64,000 nt of DNA from Nocardiopsis exhalans (GCF_024134545.1 NZ_CP099838.1:26898-90897), one strand, 5' to 3'; positions 31,123 through 38,929 are shown, numbered from the stretch's first letter. Numbers and translations are program-made. The notes: generated from the letters alone by a model not told the origin.

Positions 31123-32037
31123 TCAGGAACGGGTGGGGACGGCGCCCTGGATGTCGCGCACGTACCAGGCGCCGGAGGACTCGACCATGGTCAGGTCGTA
31201 GCGCTGGACCAGGGTGTCGGTGTCGGCGCCCTCGGCGACCTGCCAGGTGACGGTGGCCCGCGCCGAGCGCGGTTCATCGGCTGAGCCAGGAGGCACGTCC
31301 AGGTCGTCCAGGGAGATGAACGCGAACGTGCCGGTGGGCAGGGCCGCCACCCGGGCGCCGGGCTCGACGTAGCGGGACAGGTGTTCGGGGGTTTCGGCGT
31401 AGGCGGCCAGGAACCCCGACACCACCGGCTCCATGGCATCGCGGGCCTGGCCGTCGGTGTCCTGGTTCGTCGGTTCGGGCAGCGTTGCCTGGGCAGGTGC
31501 TGGCAGGAGAGCGGGTGGCCCTGAGACCACCAGGGCGGTCCCGGACGTATTGGCGTGGACGGGGACCTCCAGGTGCATGGGCTCGCCGTTGACCAGGGCC
31601 GAAACCGTGACCAGGGCGTTCTGGTCGTCGTTGGCCTGGACCTGGACGATGCGCACGCCAGATCCGGTGACGGCTTCGGGCAACAGGTACTGGCGAACGC
31701 TGTCCTCGGGGACGAAGTCGGCCAGGGTCGCCCCGACCTCCTCGCCCTCGTCCTCGGCCGTGGGCTGGAGGTAGACCTCGGCGAAACTCGCGGCGAAGCT
31801 CCCGGCGGCGTCCTCGGGGAAGTTGCTCCCTTCCTCCTGCGCGTCCTGGGGTTGGGCCTGGGCGGGTTCGGGGCTGGGGAGCCACGGCTCTGCCAGTCGG
31901 ACCGTGCCGTTGGCGCCCACGATGACGATGACCGTCCACAGGGCGGTGCGGCCGGCATAGACCCGCCAGCGGCCGCCAGTTCCCCGGCGGCCGCTGCGAG
32001 GCTGGGGAGCCTCGCCGGTAGGGGGGGTGGGGGACAT
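31123..32037 (-). CDS. TcpC/VirB8-like conjugation protein, 304 aa
   Basis: Basic N-terminus, single membrane helix (about 30-50), Glu/Gln-rich linker, then two NTF2-like regions: SFAASFAEVYLQPTAEDEGE ... and AMEPVVSGFLAAYAETPEHL ... ending in a strand pair VTWQVAEGADTDTLVQRYDL. Two NTF2-like domains after a membrane anchor define TcpC. First gene of the TcpC-TcpE-VirB4 operon; a GGTTTTCAAAG-type AT-rich stretch near 32208 may hold the promoter. Confidence 0.75.
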   Translation of the reverse strand: MSPTPPTGEAPQPRSGRRGTGGRWRVYAGRTALWTVIVIVGANGTVRLAEPWLPSPEPAQAQPQDAQEEGSNFPEDAAGSFAASFAEVYLQPTAEDEGEEVGATLADFVPEDSVRQYLLPEAVTGSGVRIVQVQANDDQNALVTVSALVNGEPMHLEVPVHANTSGTALVVSGPPALLPAPAQATLPEPTNQDTDGQARDAMEPVVSGFLAAYAETPEHLSRYVEPGARVAALPTGTFAFISLDDLDVPPGSADEPRSARATVTWQVAEGADTDTLVQRYDLTMVESSGAWYVRDIQGAVPTRS

Positions 32038-32312
32038 CGAACCTCCGGGAGAGCTGGGATGAACGGGTGACGGGATACGGACAGGCCGCACACGGATTGT
32101 AGAGCTCCCGGACCTGTTCAGGGCACTCAGCCCTACGCGATGGACCTGACCGAAATCGGTGGACCGGGCTCGGGGAAGAACCGCCCGCTACCCCATCCCG
32201 TCACTATAGGTTTTCAAAGGTAACCATGCGTGGCATCGGTGGATGTTCCCCGCGCCCTGCCCCGCCTCATTCTTCGGGCCTACACCCGCCTCAAACTCGG
32301 ACCGGAAACCCC

Positions 32313-32750
32313 ATGCGTCGAACCCTCCTGCCCCTGCTCCTGGGGTGCCTGCTCACCACCGCCGCCACCCCGGCCCTGCCTGAACCCGATGAGCGGGACG
32401 TGGTGGTGGAGCTGGTCAACATCGAACGTGCGTCCGCTGGCTGCGGGCCTGTCCACGTGGATGAGCGCCTGGCCGCGGCCGCACAGGACCACAGCCAGGA
32501 CATGGCCGAGCGCGACTACCTGTCGCATGAGAGCCCTGAGGGGGAGGGGCCGCGGGAGCGCGCTGACCGGCACGGTTACCCGCACCTGGTTGCCGAGACC
32601 GTCGCGCGGGGGCAGCAGAGCGCCGAACGGGTCGTGGAAACCTGGATGGCCAGCGAGAGGCACCGGGCCATCATCCTCAACTGCGATCGCGTGGCCGTCG
32701 GCGTCGGCGAGGCTGAGCGGGCCTGGACTCAAAAGCTCGGCCACGGGTGA
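32313..32750 (+). CDS. secreted CAP-domain (SCP/PR-1/YkwD-like) protein, 145 aa
   Basis: Signal peptide (MRRTLLPLLLGCLLTTAATP), then CAP signatures: NIERASAGCGPVHVDERLAA, AAQDHSQDMAERDYLSHESP, and AERVVETWMASERHRAIILN. CAP proteins are extracellular; some bind lipids or peptidoglycan. Next to the conjugation genes and diverging from TcpC, so a mating-surface or wall role is plausible but unproven. Confidence 0.8.
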   Translation: MRRTLLPLLLGCLLTTAATPALPEPDERDVVVELVNIERASAGCGPVHVDERLAAAAQDHSQDMAERDYLSHESPEGEGPRERADRHGYPHLVAETVARGQQSAERVVETWMASERHRAIILNCDRVAVGVGEAERAWTQKLGHG

Positions 32751-32756
32751 ACACGG

Positions 32757-32790
32757 GCGGGGCCCGACCGCGTTGGCGGTCGGGCCCCGC
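32757..32790 (+). terminator. terminator of the CAP gene
   Basis: Perfect 15-bp stem GCGGGGCCCGACCGC with loop GTTG, 6 bp after the stop. Confidence 0.7.
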
Positions 32791-32846
32791 TGGGGTTGGT
32801 CACAGGGCGCGGCCCTGGACTGAGATGGCCGGTCCGATGCTCACTC

Positions 32847-33131
32847 TCATGAACTCCTGGGGCCCGGGGTGGCGGGGTAGCCGCCATCCTCGCCGCGCCA
32901 CTCACGCAACGCCCCACACAGGAACTCGTAGACAGTGAATGTACCGTCCGGCTCGTAGGTCTCCCAGTCGGCCGTGATCCACTCGGCGAACGCCTCCGCC
33001 GACGCTTCGGGCACGTAGGTCTCGGCCCATTCCTGGATGTGCTCCTCCTGGGGACCGTCGGCCTCCTCCCCGGACACGGCCGGGGCGTCCCACCCTAGGA
33101 ACGGGGGTGTGGTGTCAGTCTCGGTGGTCAC
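32847..33131 (-). CDS. acidic hypothetical protein, 94 aa
   Basis: Acidic (EEHIQEWAETYVPEASAEAF, DWETYEPDGTFTVYEFLCGA). GTG 33131 with AGGAGGAGAGTA. Diverges from the Nudix-like gene with only 17 bp between start codons. Not recognised. Confidence 0.65.
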   Translation of the reverse strand: MTTETDTTPPFLGWDAPAVSGEEADGPQEEHIQEWAETYVPEASAEAFAEWITADWETYEPDGTFTVYEFLCGALREWRGEDGGYPATPGPRSS

Positions 33132-33148
33132 TACTCTCCTCCTGAGAG

Positions 33149-33766
33149 GTGGTTGGTGTGTATCGGATCGTGGTGGAGTTGGTCGCGCTCTCGGTGCGCG
33201 ACAAGGTGGCGTGCGTCCTGGTCCAGGACGACGCGTTGCCGGGTAGCCCAATGGACGTCGCCGAGGAACTCGCCGTCCCCGTGCGGCACAGCCTGGCCGC
33301 GCTGTGCGGGCCTGCGTCCGCGACCTGGCCCCTGGGTCAAGTGGGTGCCTACGGCGGTGCGGCGGGGGCTGTGCGAGTGGCCTACCGGGTGCTGTGCCCG
33401 CCGTCGGCCACCGCCAACGGGGGACAGTGGGCCCCGGCCGTCGGCGTCTTCGACCCGGCGGTGGTCGATGCTCTCGGCCAGCTGGCCCAAGAGATCGAAC
33501 TGACCACCGCGGCGGCCGCGCTTTGCCCTCACCCTGAGTTCACCATCTCGGACCTGCGCAACGTCTACGAAGCCCTCTGGGAGGCTCCCCTGGATTCGGG
33601 GAACTTCCACCGCTCCGTACGGAGAAACCCTGCGGCATGGGTGGACACTGGCGGCCGCCGCACAGGCACGGGAGGTCGTGCGGCGGCCCTGTACCGGGCC
33701 GGTACTCACCGGTTAACTTCCCCGGTGCTGCGTCCCCTGGACTCCTGCGCGGGCAGCACCAGGTAG
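33149..33766 (+). CDS. NrtR-like regulator (Nudix plus winged helix), 205 aa
   Basis: N-terminal shortened Nudix-like domain (VYRIVVELVALSVRDKVACV), C-terminal winged helix FTISDLRNVYEALWEAPLDS then GNFHRSVRR, the DNA-binding part of NrtR/Nudix-related regulators. The Nudix catalytic box is not recognisable, so it probably senses rather than hydrolyses a nucleotide. The last 61 bp overlap the antisense gene 33706-34251. GTG 33149 or GTG 33158 could be the start. Confidence 0.7.
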   Translation: MVGVYRIVVELVALSVRDKVACVLVQDDALPGSPMDVAEELAVPVRHSLAALCGPASATWPLGQVGAYGGAAGAVRVAYRVLCPPSATANGGQWAPAVGVFDPAVVDALGQLAQEIELTTAAAALCPHPEFTISDLRNVYEALWEAPLDSGNFHRSVRRNPAAWVDTGGRRTGTGGRAAALYRAGTHRLTSPVLRPLDSCAGSTR

Positions 33767-34251
33767 GCGCCGACCAGGTCTCCATGTGGGCGCACCCGGC
33801 ATCCGGCCCCGGTCAGGATCTGGTGCGCCTGCGGTCCCGCGCGGGTGATCGTCGAATCGGTGGCCACCTCCACCGCCTCCAGGTGCGGCGCCGGGATATA
33901 GGGCACGACCTGGGTGACGGCGGTTCCGAGCGGGGCGAGTAGCTCGCGGACGTGTTTCACACGCCGCCGCCAGTCGTCACCGATCAGGGGTGGGTGCCAG
34001 GCCCGGTCCGCGGCCAGGCTCGCGCGCACCTGCTCGGGCAGCGGCACCGGGTCCAGGGCGGTGACCAGTTCCTGGAGGGTCTCCAGCGGCCCGCCGTCGG
34101 TGGGGGCACCGGGGCCCTTGACCACGTAGGCCTCCCACGGTTGGTCCCACTCCACGGTCAGGCCGGTGCCGGGGATCAGGTAAACGCGCGGGGAACGGGG
34201 CTTGGCGCCGGGGTCGATACGGCGCATATCCCGAGAGCGGCGGGGGATCAT
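33706..34251 (-). CDS. hypothetical protein, 181 aa
   Basis: Beta-rich N-terminus (PRVYLIPGTGLTVEWDQPWE) followed by helices and a strand-rich C-terminus. Its 3' end runs 61 bp into the convergent Nudix-like gene. Start overlaps the stop of the upstream gene (ATGA type), so it is the last cistron of the second minus-strand array. Function unknown. Confidence 0.65.
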   Translation of the reverse strand: MIPRRSRDMRRIDPGAKPRSPRVYLIPGTGLTVEWDQPWEAYVVKGPGAPTDGGPLETLQELVTALDPVPLPEQVRASLAADRAWHPPLIGDDWRRRVKHVRELLAPLGTAVTQVVPYIPAPHLEAVEVATDSTITRAGPQAHQILTGAGCRVRPHGDLVGAYLVLPAQESRGRSTGEVNR

Positions 34252-34622
34252 TGTGTGATCCCGCTGGGGCGAGTCAGGGCGGCGGTGATGATCTCGCGCA
34301 CCGCCTGACGGTGCTCGGGGCGGGCGGTGTCGTAGGCGGCCAAGTCTGCGGCGACCAGGCGGCCGGTTCGGCCGCGACCTCCGCCTCGCACACGTCGGCC
34401 TGCCAGGATCACGCGTGGTTTCGCCAGGTCACCACTGTTGCGCAGCCAGTGCCACACGTGCTCGTCGCCGCCTCCGATCATCACGGTGGCGGTCAGCAGC
34501 GCGCTGAGCACGTGGGCGGCCTCGACCTCAACGGGCTCGGTCTCGGGCTCGGCGATCTGGGTGTGCAGCGCGGTCACGGCCCGGCGGGTGTGGGGCGCGC
34601 TGGCCGGGGGCTGGTCCATCAT
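34248..34622 (-). CDS. hypothetical protein, 124 aa
   Basis: Central helical stretch VEAAHVLSALLTATVMIGGG followed by EHVWHWLRNSGDLAKPRVIL and a basic patch GRRVRGGGRGRTGR. Overlaps the next gene by 4 bp. Preceded by an L3 hairpin leader. Not recognised. Confidence 0.65.
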   Translation of the reverse strand: MMDQPPASAPHTRRAVTALHTQIAEPETEPVEVEAAHVLSALLTATVMIGGGDEHVWHWLRNSGDLAKPRVILAGRRVRGGGRGRTGRLVAADLAAYDTARPEHRQAVREIITAALTRPSGITQ

Positions 34623-34639
34623 GGAAGTGGCTCCTCGTT

Positions 34640-34700
34640 GTTCCTCGTCAGGGGCGGGGGGAGTCCCGGGGGCCGCCGAACTTTTGCCGGTAGGCGGCCC
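34640..34700 (-). promoter_or_regulatory. L3 hairpin leader, copy 1
   Basis: GGGCCGCC/GGCGGCCC stem (34668-34698) with loop containing CTTTTGCCGGT, then CGTCAGG-type sequence upstream of ATG 34622. The same arrangement recurs at 35506-35576. Confidence 0.55.
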
Positions 34701-34718
34701 TCGGTCCTCGTCAGGGTC

Positions 34719-35072
34719 TCAGGCGGTGTCGATCGGCTGCTGGTCGATCAGCACACCAGTCAAGCGCTGGGCGGCCCGGTGAACCGGTTCGGCGCACCGG
34801 TCGGCCTGGTCGATGCAGCGCAACAGCTCGGCCACGGTGGCGGCCTCGCGGGCCTCGGGTGTGGCACGAACCGGCAGCAGACGGCGCCAGCCCCGGGGCG
34901 GCTCAGCCGCGACCTGGGCGGCGACCGCGTGGGCGGCGTCCTCGACCTCGGGCGGAAGTCCAGGAGTGGTGGCGGCCTCGTGGGCCTGTCGCAACAACAT
35001 CGCCAGGGCCGCGGCGGCCGCGTCACCACGGTGATCCAGCAGGCGGATCGCTGCGCCAGTAGTGGGCATCAT
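34719..35072 (-). CDS. hypothetical protein, 117 aa
   Basis: Ala-rich helical protein: AAIRLLDHRGDAAAAALAML, then EVEDAAHAVAAQVAAEPPRG, then TVAELLRCIDQADRCAEPVH. AGGAAGGA precedes ATG 35072. No family recognised. Confidence 0.65.
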   Translation of the reverse strand: MMPTTGAAIRLLDHRGDAAAAALAMLLRQAHEAATTPGLPPEVEDAAHAVAAQVAAEPPRGWRRLLPVRATPEAREAATVAELLRCIDQADRCAEPVHRAAQRLTGVLIDQQPIDTA

Positions 35073-35114
35073 GCTTGTCCTTCCTCTTCTATGGGGTGCG
35101 GGCCTCACCCGGGT

Positions 35115-35483
35115 CTACGCGACCTCGACGGCGACCGTGCGCTCGCGTTCTTCCTCGGCTGCGATCTCGGCGTCCAGTCGGTCCCGCTCCGCACGCAGCA
35201 GCGCCAAGCGGGAGACCACACCGGTCACGATGATCGTCAGACCGTTCGCGACCTGGGCGGTGTACCCGGACGCGGTCAGCAGCTTTACCACCCGGTTGGG
35301 GATGTAGCTGTCCACTTCCGAGTGCAGCGTGATCAGGGCCCCAGTGGGGACCAACTCGGTGCTCTCCACCAACCTGTGGCAGGGCTTGGCGTGTCCGACG
35401 ATCGTGGTAATCAGGTTCAGCTCGTCCTGGGTGGTGGGAATGCGACGGGACGCCGCCTGTCCGTTGTCGTGGTGGTAGGTCAT
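35115..35483 (-). CDS. hypothetical protein, 122 aa
   Basis: Strand-rich core (RLVESTELVPTGALITLHSE, VVKLLTASGYTAQVANGLTI) with a C-terminal coiled coil (ALLRAERDRLDAEIAAEEER). GAGGAG precedes ATG 35483; an in-frame ATG 18 bp upstream is the alternative. L3 leader upstream. Not recognised. Confidence 0.65.
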   Translation of the reverse strand: MTYHHDNGQAASRRIPTTQDELNLITTIVGHAKPCHRLVESTELVPTGALITLHSEVDSYIPNRVVKLLTASGYTAQVANGLTIIVTGVVSRLALLRAERDRLDAEIAAEEERERTVAVEVA

Positions 35484-35505
35484 GATGTACGTGCTCCTCA
35501 TGTTC

Positions 35506-35576
35506 TTCGTCAGGGCTGGGAGAGCGGTGCTGGGGCCGTCCGATCTTTGCCGGTGGGGCGGCCTTGGTCGTGTGTG
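35506..35576 (-). promoter_or_regulatory. L3 hairpin leader, copy 2
   Basis: GGCCGTCC ... GGGCGGCC stem around a loop with CTTTGCCGGT, same order of elements as copy 1, upstream of ATG 35483. Shared loop, varied stems. Confidence 0.55.
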
Positions 35577-35584
35577 CGGTCTGT

Positions 35585-35911
35585 TCAGCCGCCGTCGGTG
35601 CTGCGGTCCAGGGTCTGCTCCACCAGGGCGACGGTCGCGCCGGGCCAGTTCGCTCGGGCGGCCTCCAGGGCCTCGGTGGGGCTGTCGGCGCGGACGGCGT
35701 CGGTGATCTCGTCGTCGCGCCACACCACGCGGACGGGGTGTTCGCTGCGGGGGTCGGTCGCGTAGTCGTAGGTGTCGTTTCCCTGGCGGTCGACTCCGCA
35801 GGTGGTGCACACCCACGCCGTGTTGGCCACGTAGGTGTCGCATCCGGTGCACCGCCACGTCGGGGCGGTCCGGGGCTCCGGAGCAGGGGCCGGGCTGGTC
35901 GGGTGCTGCAT
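35585..35911 (-). CDS. zinc-ribbon protein, 108 aa
   Basis: WRCTGCDTYVANTAWVCTTC forms a C-x2-C/C-x2-C zinc ribbon (about residues 20-39), followed by a strand pair (HPVRVVWRDDEITDAV) and a helix-strand end. Single-ribbon proteins of this size often contact nucleic acid. Part of the second minus-strand array. Confidence 0.7.
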   Translation of the reverse strand: MQHPTSPAPAPEPRTAPTWRCTGCDTYVANTAWVCTTCGVDRQGNDTYDYATDPRSEHPVRVVWRDDEITDAVRADSPTEALEAARANWPGATVALVEQTLDRSTDGG

Positions 35912-35953
35912 GGTGGTTCCTCTCTGCTGGGTGGTCGGGGGCGGGCGGCCCCG

Positions 35954-35973
35954 CCCCCCCCCCCCGGGGGGGG
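35954..35973. repeat. homopolymer block C12 G8
   Basis: Twelve C followed by eight G in the 87-bp gap between two small zinc-ribbon genes. Forms a perfect hairpin and is a likely slippage site; also an assembly-error risk. Confidence 0.7.
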
Positions 35974-35998
35974 CTTCAACGCTGTGGCCGCTACTCCT

Positions 35999-36124
35999 CT
36001 ACCCCTCGTTCTCCGCGTCGGCCTCGCGGATCAGGTCGGCGCAGCTGGGCCCGCCGCCGTAGGTGTTGGTGCACGGAGGCCCGCCGGTGGGCGCTCCGCA
36101 GTTCTCGCACTCTCCTGCTGACAT
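35999..36124 (-). CDS. small Cys-rich zinc-ribbon-like protein, 41 aa
   Basis: MSAGECENCGAPTGGPPC then TNTYGGGPSCADLIREADAE: C-x2-C and C-x9-C, a possible knuckle. Start ATG 36124 has AAGAGGAAG upstream. It lies in register between genes of the array with an ordinary intergenic hairpin before it, supporting a real gene. Confidence 0.6.
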   Translation of the reverse strand: MSAGECENCGAPTGGPPCTNTYGGGPSCADLIREADAENEG

Positions 36125-36181
36125 GCTCTTCCTCTTTTTTCTCTGGGTGGGGGCGGGAGCGGGTGCTCCCGCTCGGGTGGT

Positions 36182-36943
36182 CTAGGGCCGATCCTGGGCG
36201 TCGGCGGGCGGGTCCCACTGGTCGATGCCGGCCAGGACCAGGGCGTTGATGTCGCCGCGGGTGCCCTCGGGCAGGGTGGCGGCCGCGGCCAGGACGTGGT
36301 GGGCGGCTTCGGCGGCCTCGCGCGGGGCGGCGGCCAGTCCGTCGGCGGCTCCGGCGAACGCGGGGTCTGCGGTCCAGGCGCGCAGGTCAGCACCGGTGAC
36401 CTGGTCGTAGCGTGCGGCCAGCAGCAGCGCGCCGAGCACCTCGGCGGCCTGGGCGGCCAGGTAGGGGCTGGCGGGTTCCTGGGTGGTGGCGGCCTCGACC
36501 AGGGCGCGGGCGCGCTTGGTGTGCGCGGGCAGGGTCGGGGCCACGGGCAGCGCGGTGTCCGGGATGCCGAGCCGCTCGATCAGCCTGCTCTGGCGCTTCT
36601 GGGAGGTGGCCCCTCCGGCGTGGCCGCGCAGGGCGGCGATGTCGTCCCAGGAAACACCGTCCTGGACGTACTGGGCGGCGGTGAGGATCACCTCGGCGTG
36701 CTCGATCCCGGTGTGGGCGTCGCTGATCAGCACGGTGGCGGCATCCAGTTCCTGCCGGGTCACGGGCGCGGCGGCGAACTCCTCGGCCGGGCTGCGGCTG
36801 AGGTCGGCGGCCAGGCGGGCCACGGCGAGCGCGGCGAACACGTGCGGGGCGCTGGTTCCGGCCTGGGCGGGCAGGTCGGGGTAGCGCGCGGTCAGGATGC
36901 GCACGGCGTCGTCGGTGGTGAGGCGGTCGGTTCTGCTGGTCAC
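36182..36943 (-). CDS. hypothetical protein, 253 aa, shares a domain with the 954-aa protein
   Basis: Residues about 70-230 align by eye with about 60-220 of the large plus-strand protein: VILTAAQYVQDGVSWDDIAA here and ALMVLGAARGRNVSWPRIGK there, a helix-turn-helix-like step (SWxxI ... GA) followed by Arg. Then both have two Ala-rich helices with LGALLLAARYDQ / LGAVLLTATLDQ. A shared DNA-binding-like module in two otherwise different proteins; function unknown. Confidence 0.65.
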   Translation of the reverse strand: MTSRTDRLTTDDAVRILTARYPDLPAQAGTSAPHVFAALAVARLAADLSRSPAEEFAAAPVTRQELDAATVLISDAHTGIEHAEVILTAAQYVQDGVSWDDIAALRGHAGGATSQKRQSRLIERLGIPDTALPVAPTLPAHTKRARALVEAATTQEPASPYLAAQAAEVLGALLLAARYDQVTGADLRAWTADPAFAGAADGLAAAPREAAEAAHHVLAAAATLPEGTRGDINALVLAGIDQWDPPADAQDRP

Positions 36944-37004
36944 GGTGGTCCTGTCGTGGTGGTCGGGGGTGCCGCCGGGACGGTCGGCGGCACCGGTCGG
37001 GCGC

Positions 37005-37730
37005 TCAGTAGCTGAGCCATCCCTCGGCGGCCAGGGCGGTGGGGGTGGGCAGGGCCTGGAACTCCTCGTTCGTGGCGCCGGCCGGGTTGGTGAGCACCGC
37101 GTAGGCGGGCACGCCGTAGGTGGCGGCCACGGCCAGGATGTCGGCGCGGGCGACCGACGCGAGTTCGCCGAGTGTGTTGGGGTGAGGGGCCAGGACGACG
37201 GGCAGGCGCTCGCGCAGGCGGGCGGTCAGTGGGGTGTCGGCGATGTTCGTGCCGAGCTCGGTCGCGTCCTGGCCGGGGATCTCGGGGTCCTCCACGGACA
37301 CGACCCACTCGGCCGGGTAGCTTTCCAGGATCTCGTGGCCGGTGATGGTGCCGCCGATGAGCGCGACCAGGGCGGGTTCCGCGGCCAGTTCCTCGGCGGT
37401 GGGGGCGAGGGTGTGCAGCGTCGCGGCGTGCTCGGCCGCCTCGGGCTCGGGGCCCTCCTCCTTGGGGGCCTTTTCGCAGTGGGCGCACACGCCGTGGTCG
37501 GGGTGGTCGTCGTGGGAGCGGTCGGCGTCGGCGTGCCCGGCCACGACCAGGTTGCCGAGCCAGCCGAGCTGGTCGGGGTCGGCCTTGACCTCGTGGGTCT
37601 TGCCGTCGGGGCCGGTCAGGGCGATGGTCGTCGTGGGGCCCTCGTCCATGGGGTAGGCGTCGAACATGTCCGCCAGCAGCTCGGCGACGTCCTCGGCGCT
37701 GGTGCGGGGGGCTTCCTTGTGGGGATCCAC
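37005..37730 (-). CDS. hypothetical protein, 241 aa, N-terminal domain duplicated in the next gene
   Basis: N-terminal about 80 residues (ELLADMFDAYPMDEGP ... ADPDQLGWLGNLVVAGHADA ... HPDHGVCAHCEK) recur in the 93-aa neighbour. The C-terminal part is a separate alpha-beta domain (LAPHPNTLGELASVARADIL). CAHC may bind metal. GTG 37730 directly after AGGAGG. Function unknown. Confidence 0.7.
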   Translation of the reverse strand: MDPHKEAPRTSAEDVAELLADMFDAYPMDEGPTTTIALTGPDGKTHEVKADPDQLGWLGNLVVAGHADADRSHDDHPDHGVCAHCEKAPKEEGPEPEAAEHAATLHTLAPTAEELAAEPALVALIGGTITGHEILESYPAEWVVSVEDPEIPGQDATELGTNIADTPLTARLRERLPVVLAPHPNTLGELASVARADILAVAATYGVPAYAVLTNPAGATNEEFQALPTPTALAAEGWLSY

Positions 37731-37791
37731 GATGCCTCCTGTTCTGGTCCCGGGGCCGTTGTGGGTGGCGGCCCCGGGATGTGCTGGGTGC

Positions 37792-38073
37792 TCAGATGTG
37801 TATGGCGTCTTCGTGCTGGTCGCAGTGGGCGCACACGCCTTCCTTGGGGTGGCCGGGCTGGGCGCGGTCCTGGTCCTGGTGGCCACGCCGAATCAGGTCG
37901 GCCAGCCATACGAGCTGGTCGGGGTCACCGTCGATCTGGAGCGGGCGGCCGGTGTGGGTGTCCACGGTGAGGGTGAGGGTGGCCGCTTCGGGGCTGGCCA
38001 TGGGGTAGTCGGCGAACAGGGCGCCGAGCGCCTCGGCCAACTCGCGGGCGGCGGTGTTCGCGGTGGTGGACAT
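37792..38073 (-). CDS. single-domain paralogue with CAHC motif, 93 aa
   Basis: ALGALFADYPMASPEAATLT ... DGDPDQLVWLADLIRRGHQD ... HPKEGVCAHCDQHED, parallel to the N-terminus of the 241-aa protein. This is either the ancestral single-domain form or a truncated copy. Intergenic hairpin CCCGGGGCCG/CGGCCCCGGG (37748-37778) separates the two. Confidence 0.7.
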   Translation of the reverse strand: MSTTANTAARELAEALGALFADYPMASPEAATLTLTVDTHTGRPLQIDGDPDQLVWLADLIRRGHQDQDRAQPGHPKEGVCAHCDQHEDAIHI

Positions 38074-38145
38074 TGGCCTTCCTCCGGTTCGTGTGGGTGG
38101 TGGGGCCGCCCCTCAGGACGGGACGGGCGGCCCCGGGTCGGGTGG

Positions 38146-38631
38146 CTAGTGGCGGTCCTGGACCGCGACGGTGAGCAGGTCACCGCCGGGGGTGCGGATG
38201 AGCAGCTGCGCCCACGAGGCGGGGGCGATGGCCTCCACGATGGCCTGGGGCTCGATGGGGGTCAGGGCGCGGGTGATGGCGGCCAGGGCCTGGGCGTCGG
38301 TGTCGGTGGCGTCCAGGTGGGCGGGGGCCTGGGCCAGCGCCACCGGGTCGCGGGGGTAGTCGTCGTGGGCCTCGTTCACCTCGGTGACGGTGAGCAGGCG
38401 GGTGCGCCCGTCGGGCCAGGAACCCCCGACCGCGACGCCTCCGGAGTAAGGGAGTTCGACGGTGGTGACCAGGACCGGGGTCCCGGCCGCCTCCAGTGCG
38501 GCCAGCGTGACGAGAAGGAACTCCAGCGCGACCGGGTGGTCCTCGGCGTCGGCGCCGATCTCCTCGCGGATGTCGGCCTCGGTGTAGGTGCCGCCCTGGC
38601 CGGGCTGCACGCGACGTCCTCCGTTACCCAT
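38146..38631 (-). CDS. hypothetical protein, 161 aa, first gene of the second array
   Basis: Alpha-beta protein (YTEADIREEIGADAEDHPVA, LVTTVELPYSGGVAVGGSWP) with acidic middle and a C-terminal strand (WAQLLIRTPGGDLLTVAVQD). Preceded by a promoter with three operator-like sites, so expression of the following minus-strand genes probably starts here. Not recognised. Confidence 0.65.
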   Translation of the reverse strand: MGNGGRRVQPGQGGTYTEADIREEIGADAEDHPVALEFLLVTLAALEAAGTPVLVTTVELPYSGGVAVGGSWPDGRTRLLTVTEVNEAHDDYPRDPVALAQAPAHLDATDTDAQALAAITRALTPIEPQAIVEAIAPASWAQLLIRTPGGDLLTVAVQDRH

Positions 38632-38650
38632 GATGCCAACCCCTCATATT

Positions 38651-38747
38651 GTCGTCGCTTTGACGATTGCTGATGTAACCATCATAGCGCGGATCGTGAG
38701 CGCTGTCGTCACTTTGACGAGAAAACTTTGGGATCGTCATTCCGACA
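38651..38747 (-). promoter_or_regulatory. promoter with repeated TCGTC-N5-GACGA operators
   Basis: -10 TATGAT (38681-38686) and -35 ACGACA (38704-38709), 17-bp spacer, minus strand. GTCGTCRCTTTGACGA occurs at 38651-38666 (downstream of the start) and 38705-38720 (over the -35), 54 bp apart; a weaker TCGTCATTCCGACA lies at 38734-38747. Spacing near five helical turns suggests cooperative or looped repression. Confidence 0.7.
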
Positions 38748-38929
38748 TCTAGCGCATAATGCCACTTATGCGCGGGCGGGGGAAACCCCCGCCTTCTAAT
38801 ACCCGGCACTTCCCCCGTCACCTGTGAGACGGTGCACTACTCCAGATAGAGGACTCCGGGGCAAGAGGCAGGAGAGAAGAAACCGGGAAACCCTGCGGCA
38901 TGTGCTGTTCGGGGTGTAGCTTCGCCCCC

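Noticed and set aside
38624..38821. 65-codon minus-strand frame over the multi-operator promoter
   Set aside because: Its repeated RQSDD comes from the operator repeats themselves and it overlaps the start of the 161-aa gene.
33624..38902. Exact 16-bp match GAAACCCTGCGGCATG at 33624-33639 and 38887-38902 as a possible att core
   Set aside because: One copy is inside the NrtR-like coding sequence, there is no palindrome or recombinase nearby, and flanks do not match.
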